From the NCBI GenBank assembly GCA_016716675.1, contig JADJVG010000004.1:62001-126000 (forward strand): a stretch of 64,000 bases of DNA, in the 5' to 3' direction. This DNA comes from Hyphomicrobium sp. GTDB lineage: Bacteria > Pseudomonadota > Alphaproteobacteria > Rhizobiales > Hyphomicrobiaceae. Positions 51,377 to 59,139 of this stretch are shown in pieces. The notes under the pieces were generated by a model. It saw only the letters and a list, made by a program, of their open reading frames with translations, was not told the DNA's origin and did not search any database. Numbering within the stretch: the stretch's first letter is position 1; the number at the start of each line of letters is the position of its first letter. The position numbers were made by a program, and so were the translations under genes.

Positions 51377-52754
51377 CTACACAAGCCAGACGGTTGCTAA
51401 GCCGAGGAAGGCGAAGAACCCGACGATGTCCGTAACCGTTGTTACGAATACACCAGACGCCGGCGCTGGGTCCAGATCTAGGAACTCCATGGTCAGGGAA
51501 TGAGAATACCGGCAAGACCCGCCGCGATCGCGTTGACGATCATGGCCGCGCCGATCACAGCACCAAGTTTGCCGGACCCGAACCACATGAACACCACCGC
51601 AGCAATGATCACCGACAGGATTAGCCCGTTGGCAATGCCAACGAGCGCTTCGCGCATCACGACCCGGGGGCGTTAACGCGCCCGAGTTTGTTGGTTGCGA
51701 GCGCGCGCACGGTCACGGTCATAGTCTGCGTTCCGGCGTTGCCGCCCATCGAGGCGACGATCGGCATCAAAACAGCGAGTGCCACCATTTGCTCGATCGT
51801 GGCGTCGAAATGCTTGATCACGAAGGACGCCAGAATGGCGGTGCCTAGATTCACGATCAGCCACGGCACGCGCGAGCGCACGGTTTCCAGGACGCTATCG
51901 CCGAGGCTTTCGTCGCCGACGCCAGCCAGCGCCTTCATATCCTCTTCCGCCTCGTCCTGGATAACCTCAACGACGTCGTCGACGGTGACCACGCCGACAA
52001 GCCGGTTGTTGGCATCGACGACCGGCGCAGACATCAAGTCGTAGCGTTGGAACTGGCGGGCCAGTGCTTCCTGATCTTCCGTCGCCAGCACCATGTGGCG
52101 GTCTGTATTCATAATGGCGCTGACGGCCACATCGCGCTTGGTTCTCAACAGACGAGATAGCTCCACCGACCCGAGCACGCGAAACGCCGGATCGACGACG
52201 AAGATTTCGTTGAACTCATCCGGCAGGTCGTCGCTCTCGCGCATGTGGTCGATAACGTTGCCGACCGTCCAATAGGGCGCGACGGCGACGAAATCGGCCT
52301 GCATGAGGCGGCCGGCAGAGTCTTCAGGATACTCAAGTGCCCGCTCAAGCGCTTCGCGATCCCCGGTCGGAATCTGCGCCAGAATTTCCTGCTTGTCGCT
52401 TTCTTCCAGGCTCTCGATGAGGTAGGCGGCGTCGTCGGTATCGAGTTCGGTGACGGCGCGCGCCAGCAACTCATTGGGCAGCGCTTCCGACAATTGGTCG
52501 CGCACCGTCTCATCGAGTTCCGACAGCACTTCGTAGTCGAACGCAGGACCCAGTGCCTGGATCAGCGCAACACGATTTTCGCCAGAAAGTTGCTCTATGA
52601 CGTCCGCGAGATCAGGAGCCTTGAGCGTGCGAACCTGATCGGCGGCCTCGATGGAAGCACCGCGCGCCAAGGCCTCGGTGACCGCGCTGGCAATCTCGGA
52701 GGCCTGCTGGCCAGCATCGTCCAGGCCGTGGTTGATTTCGCGAGCTTCTGCCAA
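51377..52754 (-). pseudogene. mgtE: Magnesium transporter MgtE, with two frameshifts
   Basis: Magnesium channel with an N-domain, paired CBS domains and a five-helix membrane domain. The first frame (52754 to about 51668) has the N-domain (LIQALGPAFDYEVLSELDE), the CBS region (MSAPVVDANNRLVGVVTVDD) and the signature MPIVASMGGNAGTQTMTVTV. It then stops after LGRVNAPGS. A second frame continues VVMREALVGIANGLILSVII to AGILIP, and a third gives LTMEFLDLDPAPASGVFVTT and ends at 51377. Restoring one base in the G run at 51666-51670 and one near 51496-51498 yields about 458 residues, the normal length. Confidence 0.9.
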
Positions 52755-53109
52755 ATGCGCCGCTTTCGTGGTTCAGGGTTCAGGGGGGATTGGCACGTGC
52801 AACGCGCACCGCCCCGGGGAATATCGGGAAAGGTGACCTAGAAGACCGTAGCATATGACAACACAGTGACACGGGTCAGACAGACTGAGGAGCCCGGGGG
52901 TGCGCCTCCAAGCCACAACGTGTGTTGCATGTCGGCGGCATCTCAAGCGACTTTTCCGCCTCAATTCAAGGGCAGATGTTGTCTAAAGCTGTGACTTGTT
53001 TATGAAGGATTCGTCGTGCCGGCGCCTAGTGTTAAGCGCACGCCGGGTTCATCCCAACAGGCTTGGACAGGCAAGCGCCTGGTGTGCGCCGGATATTGAA
53101 GTGGGGTCT
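52755..53109. other. Divergent intergenic region between mgtE and the deacetylase
   Basis: A 355-base region between divergent genes. It holds promoters for mgtE (minus) and for the first deacetylase (plus). Some mgtE genes carry a magnesium riboswitch in this position, but I could not recognise such a fold here. No convincing reading frame is present. Confidence 0.45.
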
Positions 53110-54285
53110 ATGCGGTACGCACTAAAAGCCATTGTGGGTCTGCTTGCGTTCTCTGTCGTAGTGCGAGCCGGTGCGCAAGAAGCGGTTGCACCTGCCGCTC
53201 AGCCGGAGCCAAACGCTGTCGCCGGTAATGTGCGTATCGACGCCTGCGCGAGCGACCCTTCCCGCCTCGGACTGTCGCGAGTCGTTGAAATCGATACGAC
53301 CGGCGGCCCAAAATTCGGCGGTGAGAAAGGGCATGCCAACGACTTTCTAAAAGATGGCGAAGTCGTCCTGACGTTCGACGACGGTCCGATGCGGCACTCG
53401 ACCCGCGCCGTGCTCAAGGCCCTCGCCGACCAATGCACCAAAGCCACGTTCTTTATGGTTGGCCGCATGGCGGCTTCGGACCCGGCGATGGTGAAGGAAG
53501 TCGCCAACGCCGGTCATACGGTCGCGACGCATACCTGGTCGCATAAGAACCTTCGGGCCAACAACCTGATCAAGGGCCGGCAGGAATTCGAAATGGGGTT
53601 TAGCGCCGTCACCCGCGCGCTCGGCGCGCCCGTAACTCCGTTCTTCCGTTTTCCGTACCTCGGTGATAACCGGCAAGTCGGCGAATACCTGAAGACGCGC
53701 AACATCTCGTCGTGGTGGGTCGACGTCGATTCCAAAGATTATACGTCACGCGACCCCCAAGGCATGCAACGCCGCGTGATGGACGGGCTGGCTACGAAGC
53801 GCAAAGGCATCATCCTGATGCACGACATTCAACCGGCAACGGTGAATGGCATTAAGGGGCTGCTCGACGAACTGCACGCCAAGGGGTTCAAGGTCGTCCA
53901 CATCGTGCCGAAAGCAGCAACGGATACGATCGCCGATTACGATGCATCGGTCGAGAAGGCTTTCAAATCTAGAACCGCCGCAGCAGCGGCGAATCCTCTG
54001 GCTGATCGCTCAGTTCTGTGGAACGCGGATTCCCCTAAGGGCAAAGCTGGCGCCACGGCGGGCGAACCAACCGCCGGAACCTCGAAACGGGCGCCCGCTG
54101 CATCCCAAAAGCCAACTACGGTTAATGGGGCCGGAAACTTGCCGTGGCTCGACGTTAATTCCTCAAAAGGGGCCAGCCAACCGCCTGCGCCCGCGCCTGC
54201 AGCCACGGATGCGCCGAAGCCGAAAAAGCCATCCACCAATGGCGTTGAAGTCCTGCCATGGCAGCCGAGCACCTTCGGGTATTGA
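53110..54285 (+). CDS. Exported polysaccharide deacetylase (NodB domain), copy 1
   Basis: Predicted periplasmic carbohydrate esterase family 4 enzyme of 391 residues. The signal peptide is MRYALKAIVGLLAFSVVVRA, cleaved near GAQ. The NodB domain (about 85-280) has motif 1 VVLTFDDGPMRHS (catalytic Asp and metal Asp), motif 2 HTWSHKNL with both metal histidines, motif 3 PFFRFPYLGDNRQ, then WWVDVDSKDY and motif 5 IILMHDIQ. A Pro/Ala-rich tail of about 100 residues follows, with two LPWLDV/LPWQPS-like repeats. The substrate may be peptidoglycan or an exopolysaccharide. ATG 53110 is chosen for the signal peptide. Confidence 0.92.
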   Translation: MRYALKAIVGLLAFSVVVRAGAQEAVAPAAQPEPNAVAGNVRIDACASDPSRLGLSRVVEIDTTGGPKFGGEKGHANDFLKDGEVVLTFDDGPMRHSTRAVLKALADQCTKATFFMVGRMAASDPAMVKEVANAGHTVATHTWSHKNLRANNLIKGRQEFEMGFSAVTRALGAPVTPFFRFPYLGDNRQVGEYLKTRNISSWWVDVDSKDYTSRDPQGMQRRVMDGLATKRKGIILMHDIQPATVNGIKGLLDELHAKGFKVVHIVPKAATDTIADYDASVEKAFKSRTAAAAANPLADRSVLWNADSPKGKAGATAGEPTAGTSKRAPAASQKPTTVNGAGNLPWLDVNSSKGASQPPAPAPAATDAPKPKKPSTNGVEVLPWQPSTFGY

Positions 54286-54414
54286 TCGCCACCATGCCCG
54301 CACGGTAAGAGCACTGTACCAGCGGTCGCGCCGCTGCTTGCACGCTTGGTCCGGCTCATGCATCCCGGACGATCGAGATACTAACCTCACGCGATTTCTG
54401 AAGGGACGCCTACG

Positions 54415-55449
54415 ATGAAACAACTGCGCGTCACTCTCAGCGGGTTAGCCCTCATGGCGGCTGGCCTCGGGCTTTCCGTTTCACCGGCGAACGCAGCGTG
54501 TGAGGCTGCAACCGCCGAGTTCGGCATGTCGCGGATCGTTGACATCGACACCACGCACGGTCCGATCTTCGGCGCCATGACCAACAGATCGCGCGAACCA
54601 TCGTTTCTGAAACCCAATGAAGTGGTTTTGACGTTCGACGACGGTCCGATACCGTGGATCACCAAGTCGATCCTCGACACGCTCGATAAATACTGCGCCA
54701 AAGCCACGTTCTTTTCGGTCGGCCGCATGGCGCTGGCTTATCCGGCGAGCGTCAAGGATGTCATGGCGCGCGGCCATACGCTGGGCTCGCACACATATTC
54801 TCACCCCTTCAATATGCAGCGCATGAATATTGACGCGGCTGCCGCGGAGATCGAGCGCGGGATTGCAGCCGTCAGCACCGCCGCGGGTGCACCAGTAGCA
54901 CCCTTCTTCCGTTTCACCGGCCTCGCCGACAGTAACCGCTTGCTCGGCTATCTCCAGACGCGCTCTATCGCGGCGTTCACGGTCGATGTGGTGTCAAATG
55001 ACAGCTACACCGCCAATGCAAACAAATTGGCGGAGCACACGCTGGCGGAAATCGCCAAGACTCAGGGCGGAATCGTTCTGTTTCATGACATTAAGGCCGC
55101 CACCACCAAGGCGCTGCCGATCATCCTCAGTCGCCTCAAAGCGTCGGGCTATACGGTGGTCCACATGACCGCCAAGACGACGGTCACGCCGATGGCCTAT
55201 GCCATGCATTATGTGGCACCGAAGCTGACCAAGACCCCACAGGCTCAAGAGATGGGGCCGATGCCAACGCTCCCTGAAACCCCTGCGGTGACACGGCAGA
55301 TAACGGAAGTGGCACCCGATGCGCGCGACCGCACGGAACCATCCGGTAAAGCATCGCCTCACAAAGCCAGCCGCAAGCGGAAGGCCCATTCAGAGCTTCC
55401 GCGCTCCATCGTCGAGGCCGAAGCGGATCTCGCGCATACGGCCAACTGA
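54415..55449 (+). CDS. Exported polysaccharide deacetylase (NodB domain), copy 2
   Basis: Paralogue of the preceding gene, 344 residues. The signal peptide is MKQLRVTLSGLALMAAGLGL, cleaved near ANA. NodB motifs are motif 1 VVLTFDDGPIPW, motif 2 SHTYSHPF with the metal histidines, and motif 5 IVLFHDIKA. Motif 3 reads PFFRFTGLADSNRLL instead of the copy 1 FRFPYLGD, so the usual proline is replaced by threonine. The C-terminal tail is basic (KASRKRKAHSELPRS). GAAGGGACGCCTACG precedes the ATG. It is 129 bases after copy 1, so the two are probably co-transcribed. Confidence 0.92.
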   Translation: MKQLRVTLSGLALMAAGLGLSVSPANAACEAATAEFGMSRIVDIDTTHGPIFGAMTNRSREPSFLKPNEVVLTFDDGPIPWITKSILDTLDKYCAKATFFSVGRMALAYPASVKDVMARGHTLGSHTYSHPFNMQRMNIDAAAAEIERGIAAVSTAAGAPVAPFFRFTGLADSNRLLGYLQTRSIAAFTVDVVSNDSYTANANKLAEHTLAEIAKTQGGIVLFHDIKAATTKALPIILSRLKASGYTVVHMTAKTTVTPMAYAMHYVAPKLTKTPQAQEMGPMPTLPETPAVTRQITEVAPDARDRTEPSGKASPHKASRKRKAHSELPRSIVEAEADLAHTAN

Positions 55450-55527
55450 GCTCTGAGAAGCACGCCGCAATCGGTTGCGTCGATATTCGACCGGGCCGTT
55501 GATCGGTGCTGGGGCCAAAAAGTGCGA

Positions 55528-55551
55528 TGCCCGGGCAAGAATGCCCGGGCA
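55528..55551 (-). terminator. Palindromic stem-loop downstream of tRNA-Leu
   Basis: Two copies of TGCCCGGGCA (55528-55537 and 55542-55551), each itself a palindrome, pair as a 10-base stem around AGAA. On the minus strand the tail TCGCACTTTTTGG contains five Ts. It probably terminates the tRNA-Leu transcript and may also serve the deacetylase operon on the other strand. Confidence 0.5.
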
Positions 55552-55604
55552 AATCACCGTCAGTCGTCGTTCTTGAAAATCCCCGTTGGTAGTCCAGGGA
55601 GTAA

Positions 55605-55691
55605 TGGTGCGGTTGAAAGGACTCGAACCTTCACACCGTTTCCAGTGCTACCACCTCAAGGTAGTGCGTCTACCAATTCCGCCACAACCGC
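55605..55691 (-). tRNA. tRNA-Leu (anticodon GAG)
   Basis: An 87-base class II tRNA on the minus strand. The acceptor stem is GCGGTTG/CAACCGC with an encoded CCA end. The D-loop is typical of tRNA-Leu (GGCGGAATTGGTAGACGC). The anticodon stem-loop is CTACC TTGAGGT GGTAG, giving anticodon GAG, which reads CTC and CTT codons. There is a long variable arm, and the T-arm contains GGTTCGAGTCC. All canonical stems pair. Confidence 0.97.
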
Positions 55692-56020
55692 AGCCAAACG
55701 GCGTATCGCCGCCGTTAGCCCAGCTCCTCGGCAAGCGAGAGTTCTGCGCTAAGGAGGCCCCAGGTAACAGAGCGTTCCGCCGAACGCAAGCGGCAGTTTG
55801 CCGGGGGGCCAAATCCAGCGATTTCTCGCAGTTTCTCAGGGTCGAAGTTGGCCGACTGTCGTCTGTTGCCGGGGCGCAGGCTGGAGTATGAACAAAGGGG
55901 TCGGCCCGAGTCGCGCCCATGGCCTCCAGACAACTGCGGGCGCGGATCCAACCGCCGCAACCCCTGCGCCGATACGGCATCGGTCTCAAAATCGAAAACG
56001 CAACGCCCGATGAGCAACGC
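55692..56020. other. Interval between tRNA-Leu and lipB
   Basis: About 330 bases between the divergent tRNA and lipB. It should hold the tRNA promoter (minus strand, just past 55691) and the lipB promoter. Open frames extend through it in the lipB frame but lack conservation. No clear boxes assigned. Confidence 0.45.
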
Positions 56021-56719
56021 ATGACATCGCCAATCGTTGAATGGGCCATCAGCGAGCGGCCTATCGCTTATCCCGATGCCTTGGCGGTGATGCAGGAGCG
56101 TGCCGGTGCCATCGCCGATGGCCGTGCGCATGAACTCATCTGGCTGTTGGAACATCCGCCGCTCTACACCGCCGGCACCAGCGCCAAACGCAGCGATCTC
56201 ATCGAGCCAGATTTGCTGCCTGTATTCGAAACGGGCCGCGGTGGTCAATATACCTATCACGGGCCCGGGCAGCGCATTGCCTACGTAATGCTCAACCTGA
56301 AGCAACGCGGCGGTGATGTGCGTGGCCTCGTGTCGTCACTCGAACGCTGGATTGCTGTTGCGCTCGAAGCCTTCAATGTCAAAGGCGAGACTCGCCCAGG
56401 CCGAGTCGGCATCTGGGTACGCCGACCCGAGATGGGCGAAGGTGCCGAGGACAAAATCGCCGCACTCGGACTTCGGGTCACCCGAGGCGTCACGACTCAT
56501 GGCATCAGTCTCAACGTCGATCCTGATCTCAGCCATTATCGTGGCATCGTGGCCTGCGGAATCCAGGAGCATGGCGTAACCAGCTTGACTGACCTCGGGT
56601 TGCCGGTGACGCTGGCGGATGCCGACGTCGCACTGCGGCGGGCCTTCGAGCAGGTCTTCGGTCCTGTTCAGCCGGCGGCATCGCCACGATTAGGCAGCTT
56701 GGATACCGCCCGCGGCTAG
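56021..56719 (+). CDS. lipB: Lipoyl(octanoyl) transferase
   Basis: Transfers octanoyl from acyl carrier protein to lipoate-dependent enzymes, the first step of lipoic acid synthesis. The protein has 232 residues. It has LIWLLEHPPLYTAGTSAKRS, the signature GRGGQYTYHGPGQRIAYVML, the lysine block EDKIAALGLRV, THGISLNVDPDLSHYRGIVA and the catalytic cysteine in VACGIQEHGVTSL. ATG 56021 begins the conserved domain after TGAGCAACGC; a 34-codon upstream extension of the frame is not conserved. It connects functionally to fatty acid synthesis through octanoyl-ACP. Confidence 0.95.
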   Translation: MTSPIVEWAISERPIAYPDALAVMQERAGAIADGRAHELIWLLEHPPLYTAGTSAKRSDLIEPDLLPVFETGRGGQYTYHGPGQRIAYVMLNLKQRGGDVRGLVSSLERWIAVALEAFNVKGETRPGRVGIWVRRPEMGEGAEDKIAALGLRVTRGVTTHGISLNVDPDLSHYRGIVACGIQEHGVTSLTDLGLPVTLADADVALRRAFEQVFGPVQPAASPRLGSLDTARG

Positions 56720-56879
56720 AGAAGCGGCAGCAGCAGCCCCACGCGCTGGGTAGTCGCAAACCGGATTGCCGCACGTCCTGGGCACTGGCTGGCGAACGGC
56801 GCTGACGCAAACGAGGTGCAGGCGCAAACTCGTTGCAGACTGGGGGATGGGCCAAAAAGGGTTGAAAAACCCAATAAAA

Positions 56880-56910
56880 AAGCCCGCTTCCGAGGGCCGG
56901 AAGCGGGCTT
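56880..56910 (-). terminator. Rho-independent terminator of the gene at 56940
   Basis: AAGCCCGCTTCC (56880-56891) and GGAAGCGGGCTT (56899-56910) form a perfect 12-base stem with a 7-base loop. On the minus strand a run of Ts (TTTTTATTG) follows immediately. It lies 29 bases past the stop of the exported protein gene. Confidence 0.85.
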
Positions 56911-56939
56911 AGTTCAGTACGCCGCGATAGTCCCTCTGA

Positions 56940-57296
56940 CTATTTTGGCACGACCTTCTCCGACGGAGCATCGCCGTTATCTGGCGCGCCCCCGGCTTCA
57001 GAATCGTCATAGTAGAGAAAACCCTCATCGACAGACACGCTTTCCGAACCCTCGAGTTCGTACTCGTCGCTTTCACTATCATTGAGGCGGATGATACAGC
57101 CCTGCTGACAGACCCCAACGATTGCCTTACCGACGTCCAGGACAAGGTCCTGTTTGGCGGTCCCTTCGATGATGGAGACCTTCGTCTCCTTATCACCGCG
57201 GTTGGTGATCGTAACCGCAGAAGCGGTCGAGGTCATGAGAAGAGCTGCGATCGAGCTAAATGTAAGAACCAGACCCTGACGGTCGTATCGGTTCAT
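56940..57296 (-). CDS. Exported acidic protein with CxxxC motif, unknown function
   Basis: Secreted protein of 118 residues. The signal peptide is MNRYDRQGLVLTFSSIAALL, cleaved near STASA. The mature part has strand-like segments (VTITNRGDKETKVSIIEG), the pair CQQGC near the middle and a very acidic C-terminal half (RLNDSESDEYELEGSESVS). ATG 57296 is preferred; an in-frame TTG at 57305 is a weaker option. It has its own strong terminator. I do not recognise a family; the CxxxC pair might form a disulfide or bind metal. Confidence 0.72.
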   Translation of the reverse strand: MNRYDRQGLVLTFSSIAALLMTSTASAVTITNRGDKETKVSIIEGTAKQDLVLDVGKAIVGVCQQGCIIRLNDSESDEYELEGSESVSVDEGFLYYDDSEAGGAPDNGDAPSEKVVPK

Positions 57297-57327
57297 CACA
57301 TTCAATCCAGCGATCGCGGCAGGAAAA

Positions 57328-57420
57328 CTATTTCTTCTTCTTTGCAGCCTTCTTAGCTACCTTCTTCACGGCTTTCTTTGCCGGAGCCTTCTTGGCAGCC
57401 TTCTTAGCAGCTTTAGCCAT
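57328..57420 (-). CDS. Histone H1-like lysine/alanine-rich peptide (30 residues)
   Basis: A 30-residue peptide made almost wholly of Lys and Ala with a few Pro and Val, starting MAKAAKKAAKKAPAKKAV and ending KKKK. It resembles the basic tails of bacterial histone H1-like proteins and probably binds DNA or RNA; this is inferred from composition. GGAAGGACGATCGACA precedes the ATG, supporting a real short gene. Upstream extension of the frame to 57687 is possible but runs through the LysR promoter and gives unrelated sequence. It is divergent from the LysR gene. Confidence 0.65.
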   Translation of the reverse strand: MAKAAKKAAKKAPAKKAVKKVAKKAAKKKK

Positions 57421-57490
57421 TGTCGATCGTCCTTCCGTTTTGATCTTGAACAAGCGCACTACGCCTGTTGACCCGACTCGAGTCGAGGCC

Positions 57491-57514
57491 ACTTGACATT
57501 GTGCAACTTCAAGT
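57491..57514. promoter_or_regulatory. ACTTGA-N12-TCAAGT dyad
   Basis: Six-base inverted arms (57491-57496 and 57509-57514) lie between the divergent histone-like and LysR genes. The left arm overlaps TTGACA, a possible -35 box. It may be an additional regulator half-site pair. Confidence 0.25.
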
Positions 57515-57544
57515 TTTTTCGCAAACGAATTTTGCTGTTTGTTA

Positions 57545-57563
57545 CTATCGAAAATTTCGATAG
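57545..57563. promoter_or_regulatory. Perfect 19-base dyad, probable LysR regulator site
   Basis: CTATCGAAA-A-TTTCGATAG is a perfect inverted repeat with 9-base arms. It contains the T-N11-A pattern expected for LysR-type regulators and lies 37 bases upstream of the LysR start, between divergent genes, the usual position for autoregulation. Binding is inferred. Confidence 0.5.
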
Positions 57564-57600
57564 ATCGTATGTCGACGTCGAGCGGCATACGGAGAGCATC

Positions 57601-58449
57601 ATGGATGTCAGTCTTGCACGAACGTTTCTGATCGTCGCTGAAACCGGCAGCTTCATCGACGCCGGACGCAAAATGAACATCACTCAATCGACCGTTTCAG
57701 CACGCATCAAAGGCCTAGAAGACCTTTTAGGACGGCCTCTTTTTACACGTTCGAAGTTTGGCGCCGAGCTCACCGGCGCTGGAGAACTTTTTCAAAAGCA
57801 TGCGCTCGCCATGGTCCGAGTCTGGCAGCAGGCACAGCTCCAAGTGAGCCTCGCCGACCAGCATCCCGATCATATTTCGGTCGGCGCACCACTCAGTTTG
57901 TGGAACGGATTTCTGTTGAAATGGGTGTCTGGGCTACGCACGGACACACCTGGCGTCGCTGTTTCGGGGTCTGCAGGGCTCGCGAGCGGGCTCATTCAAC
58001 GCCTGATCGAGGGGACTTTGGACATCGCGATCCTCTATCGCCCCTCCCCGCCGCCGGGACTCACCATGGAGCATCTGTTCGACGAGGAGTTCGTGCTGGT
58101 GACGTCCACCAAGCCCGGCGGACGGCGCGGCGCTAACGATTATGCGCTCATCGATTGGGGTGCCGACTTCCTGCAAGACCACGCGGCGGCCTTTCCCGAG
58201 CTATCAAACCCGGCATTGAACCTCGATCTGGGGCCCATGAGCCTCGAATACGTCATCGCCAACCACTGTTCCGCGTATTTTCCGAGCCGGATGGTCCGTC
58301 ATCACGTGGCGCGCGGGCGTCTGCGGCAACCAAAACGCGGACGCAAGTTCGTCTACCCGGTCTACATGGTCTATCCGGAGACGCGCAACGAAGAGAGTTT
58401 TGAACCGCTGCTTGAGCGGATGCGCACCGAAGCGGCACGCTTCAATTAG
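57601..58449 (+). CDS. LysR family transcriptional regulator
   Basis: Regulator of 282 residues. The N-terminal winged helix contains LARTFLIVAETGSFIDAGRK, MNITQSTVSARIKGLEDLLG and RPLFTRSKFGAELTGAGELF. The effector domain begins near residue 90 (ISVGAPLSLWNGFLLKWVSG) and includes EGTLDIAILYRPSPPPGL. ATG 57601 starts the conserved domain; an in-frame extension upstream crosses the dyad. The likely target is the divergent histone-like gene or its own promoter, an inference from layout. Confidence 0.93.
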   Translation: MDVSLARTFLIVAETGSFIDAGRKMNITQSTVSARIKGLEDLLGRPLFTRSKFGAELTGAGELFQKHALAMVRVWQQAQLQVSLADQHPDHISVGAPLSLWNGFLLKWVSGLRTDTPGVAVSGSAGLASGLIQRLIEGTLDIAILYRPSPPPGLTMEHLFDEEFVLVTSTKPGGRRGANDYALIDWGADFLQDHAAAFPELSNPALNLDLGPMSLEYVIANHCSAYFPSRMVRHHVARGRLRQPKRGRKFVYPVYMVYPETRNEESFEPLLERMRTEAARFN

Positions 58450-58467
58450 GGGAGCCAGCGGCGGGCT

Positions 58468-58986
58468 TCAGGTGGTCGCGGCGGCGGACTGTGCCGGTCC
58501 CCTTCGTAGGAACGGAGTGGGCCGCGAAAATCCGCTTTCATCGGGCGGTGGGCCAAAGCGATTGGCACCTGCGTCGCCCTTCGCAAAATGCAGCCAAATC
58601 GTTGACGCGATGACCGGCGCGAACACAACCGCCGCAACGGCGAGAAAACCGGGCGCACCCGGCAACAACGCATCTTCTCCAAACAGCAGCATAGTCGTGA
58701 AGGCGACGGCGACCGATAGGGCCATGGTCGCCAGCAGACCGAAGCCGAGGCACTTCATGCCGTAGCCGAGATCGTGGAGGCGCTTGGATACGGCTACCAG
58801 ACCAAGCCACATCAAAACGCCATTGATGGCCATCGCTGCGGCGCCTGTTAGCGCGTCATCAGTGACATAGCTCGTGCCCACGATCGCGGCCTGCGCGCCG
58901 ATGAGGACGGCAGCTGTCATGACCAAGCCTTTGCGATCGGCGCGGCCACGCGGATCAAAGAGATCGCTCACTCTCAGTTGCGACAC
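58468..58986 (-). CDS. DUF805 family membrane protein
   Basis: Membrane protein of 172 residues with four predicted helices. The N-terminal VSDLFDPRGRADRKGLVMTA and the central AVSKRLHDLGYGMKCLGFGL, which matches the RLHD(L/I)G signature of DUF805, identify it. The function of the family is unknown. The C-terminus is a polar tail (NRFGPPPDESGFSRP). It converges on the LysR gene with an 18-base gap. Confidence 0.88.
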   Translation of the reverse strand: MSQLRVSDLFDPRGRADRKGLVMTAAVLIGAQAAIVGTSYVTDDALTGAAAMAINGVLMWLGLVAVSKRLHDLGYGMKCLGFGLLATMALSVAVAFTTMLLFGEDALLPGAPGFLAVAAVVFAPVIASTIWLHFAKGDAGANRFGPPPDESGFSRPTPFLRRGPAQSAAATT

Positions 58987-59073
58987 GCTTCACCTCTCTG
59001 GCGGGGGCGCCGAGCGAATGCCCGCCCCTCGTCCAAGTTGCAGAGGGTGTCTCAAAAGCGTTCACAAAAAGTA

Positions 59074-59108
59074 AGGGCGCCGCCGCAAATTGCTTGCAGC
59101 AGCGCCCT
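59074..59108 (-). terminator. Terminator of the carboxylase alpha subunit gene
   Basis: AGGGCGC (59074-59080) pairs with GCGCCCT (59102-59108), and GC pairs continue inward with single mismatches. The minus-strand tail TTACTTTTTG is T-rich. It lies 32 bases past the stop at 59140. Confidence 0.7.
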
Positions 59109-59139
59109 GAGACTGTCGAAACAGTATATCGCGGATCGA

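Noticed and set aside
52755..53109. Possible magnesium riboswitch upstream of mgtE
   Set aside because: Position would suit one, but I could not find a convincing conserved core or terminator-antiterminator pair by eye.
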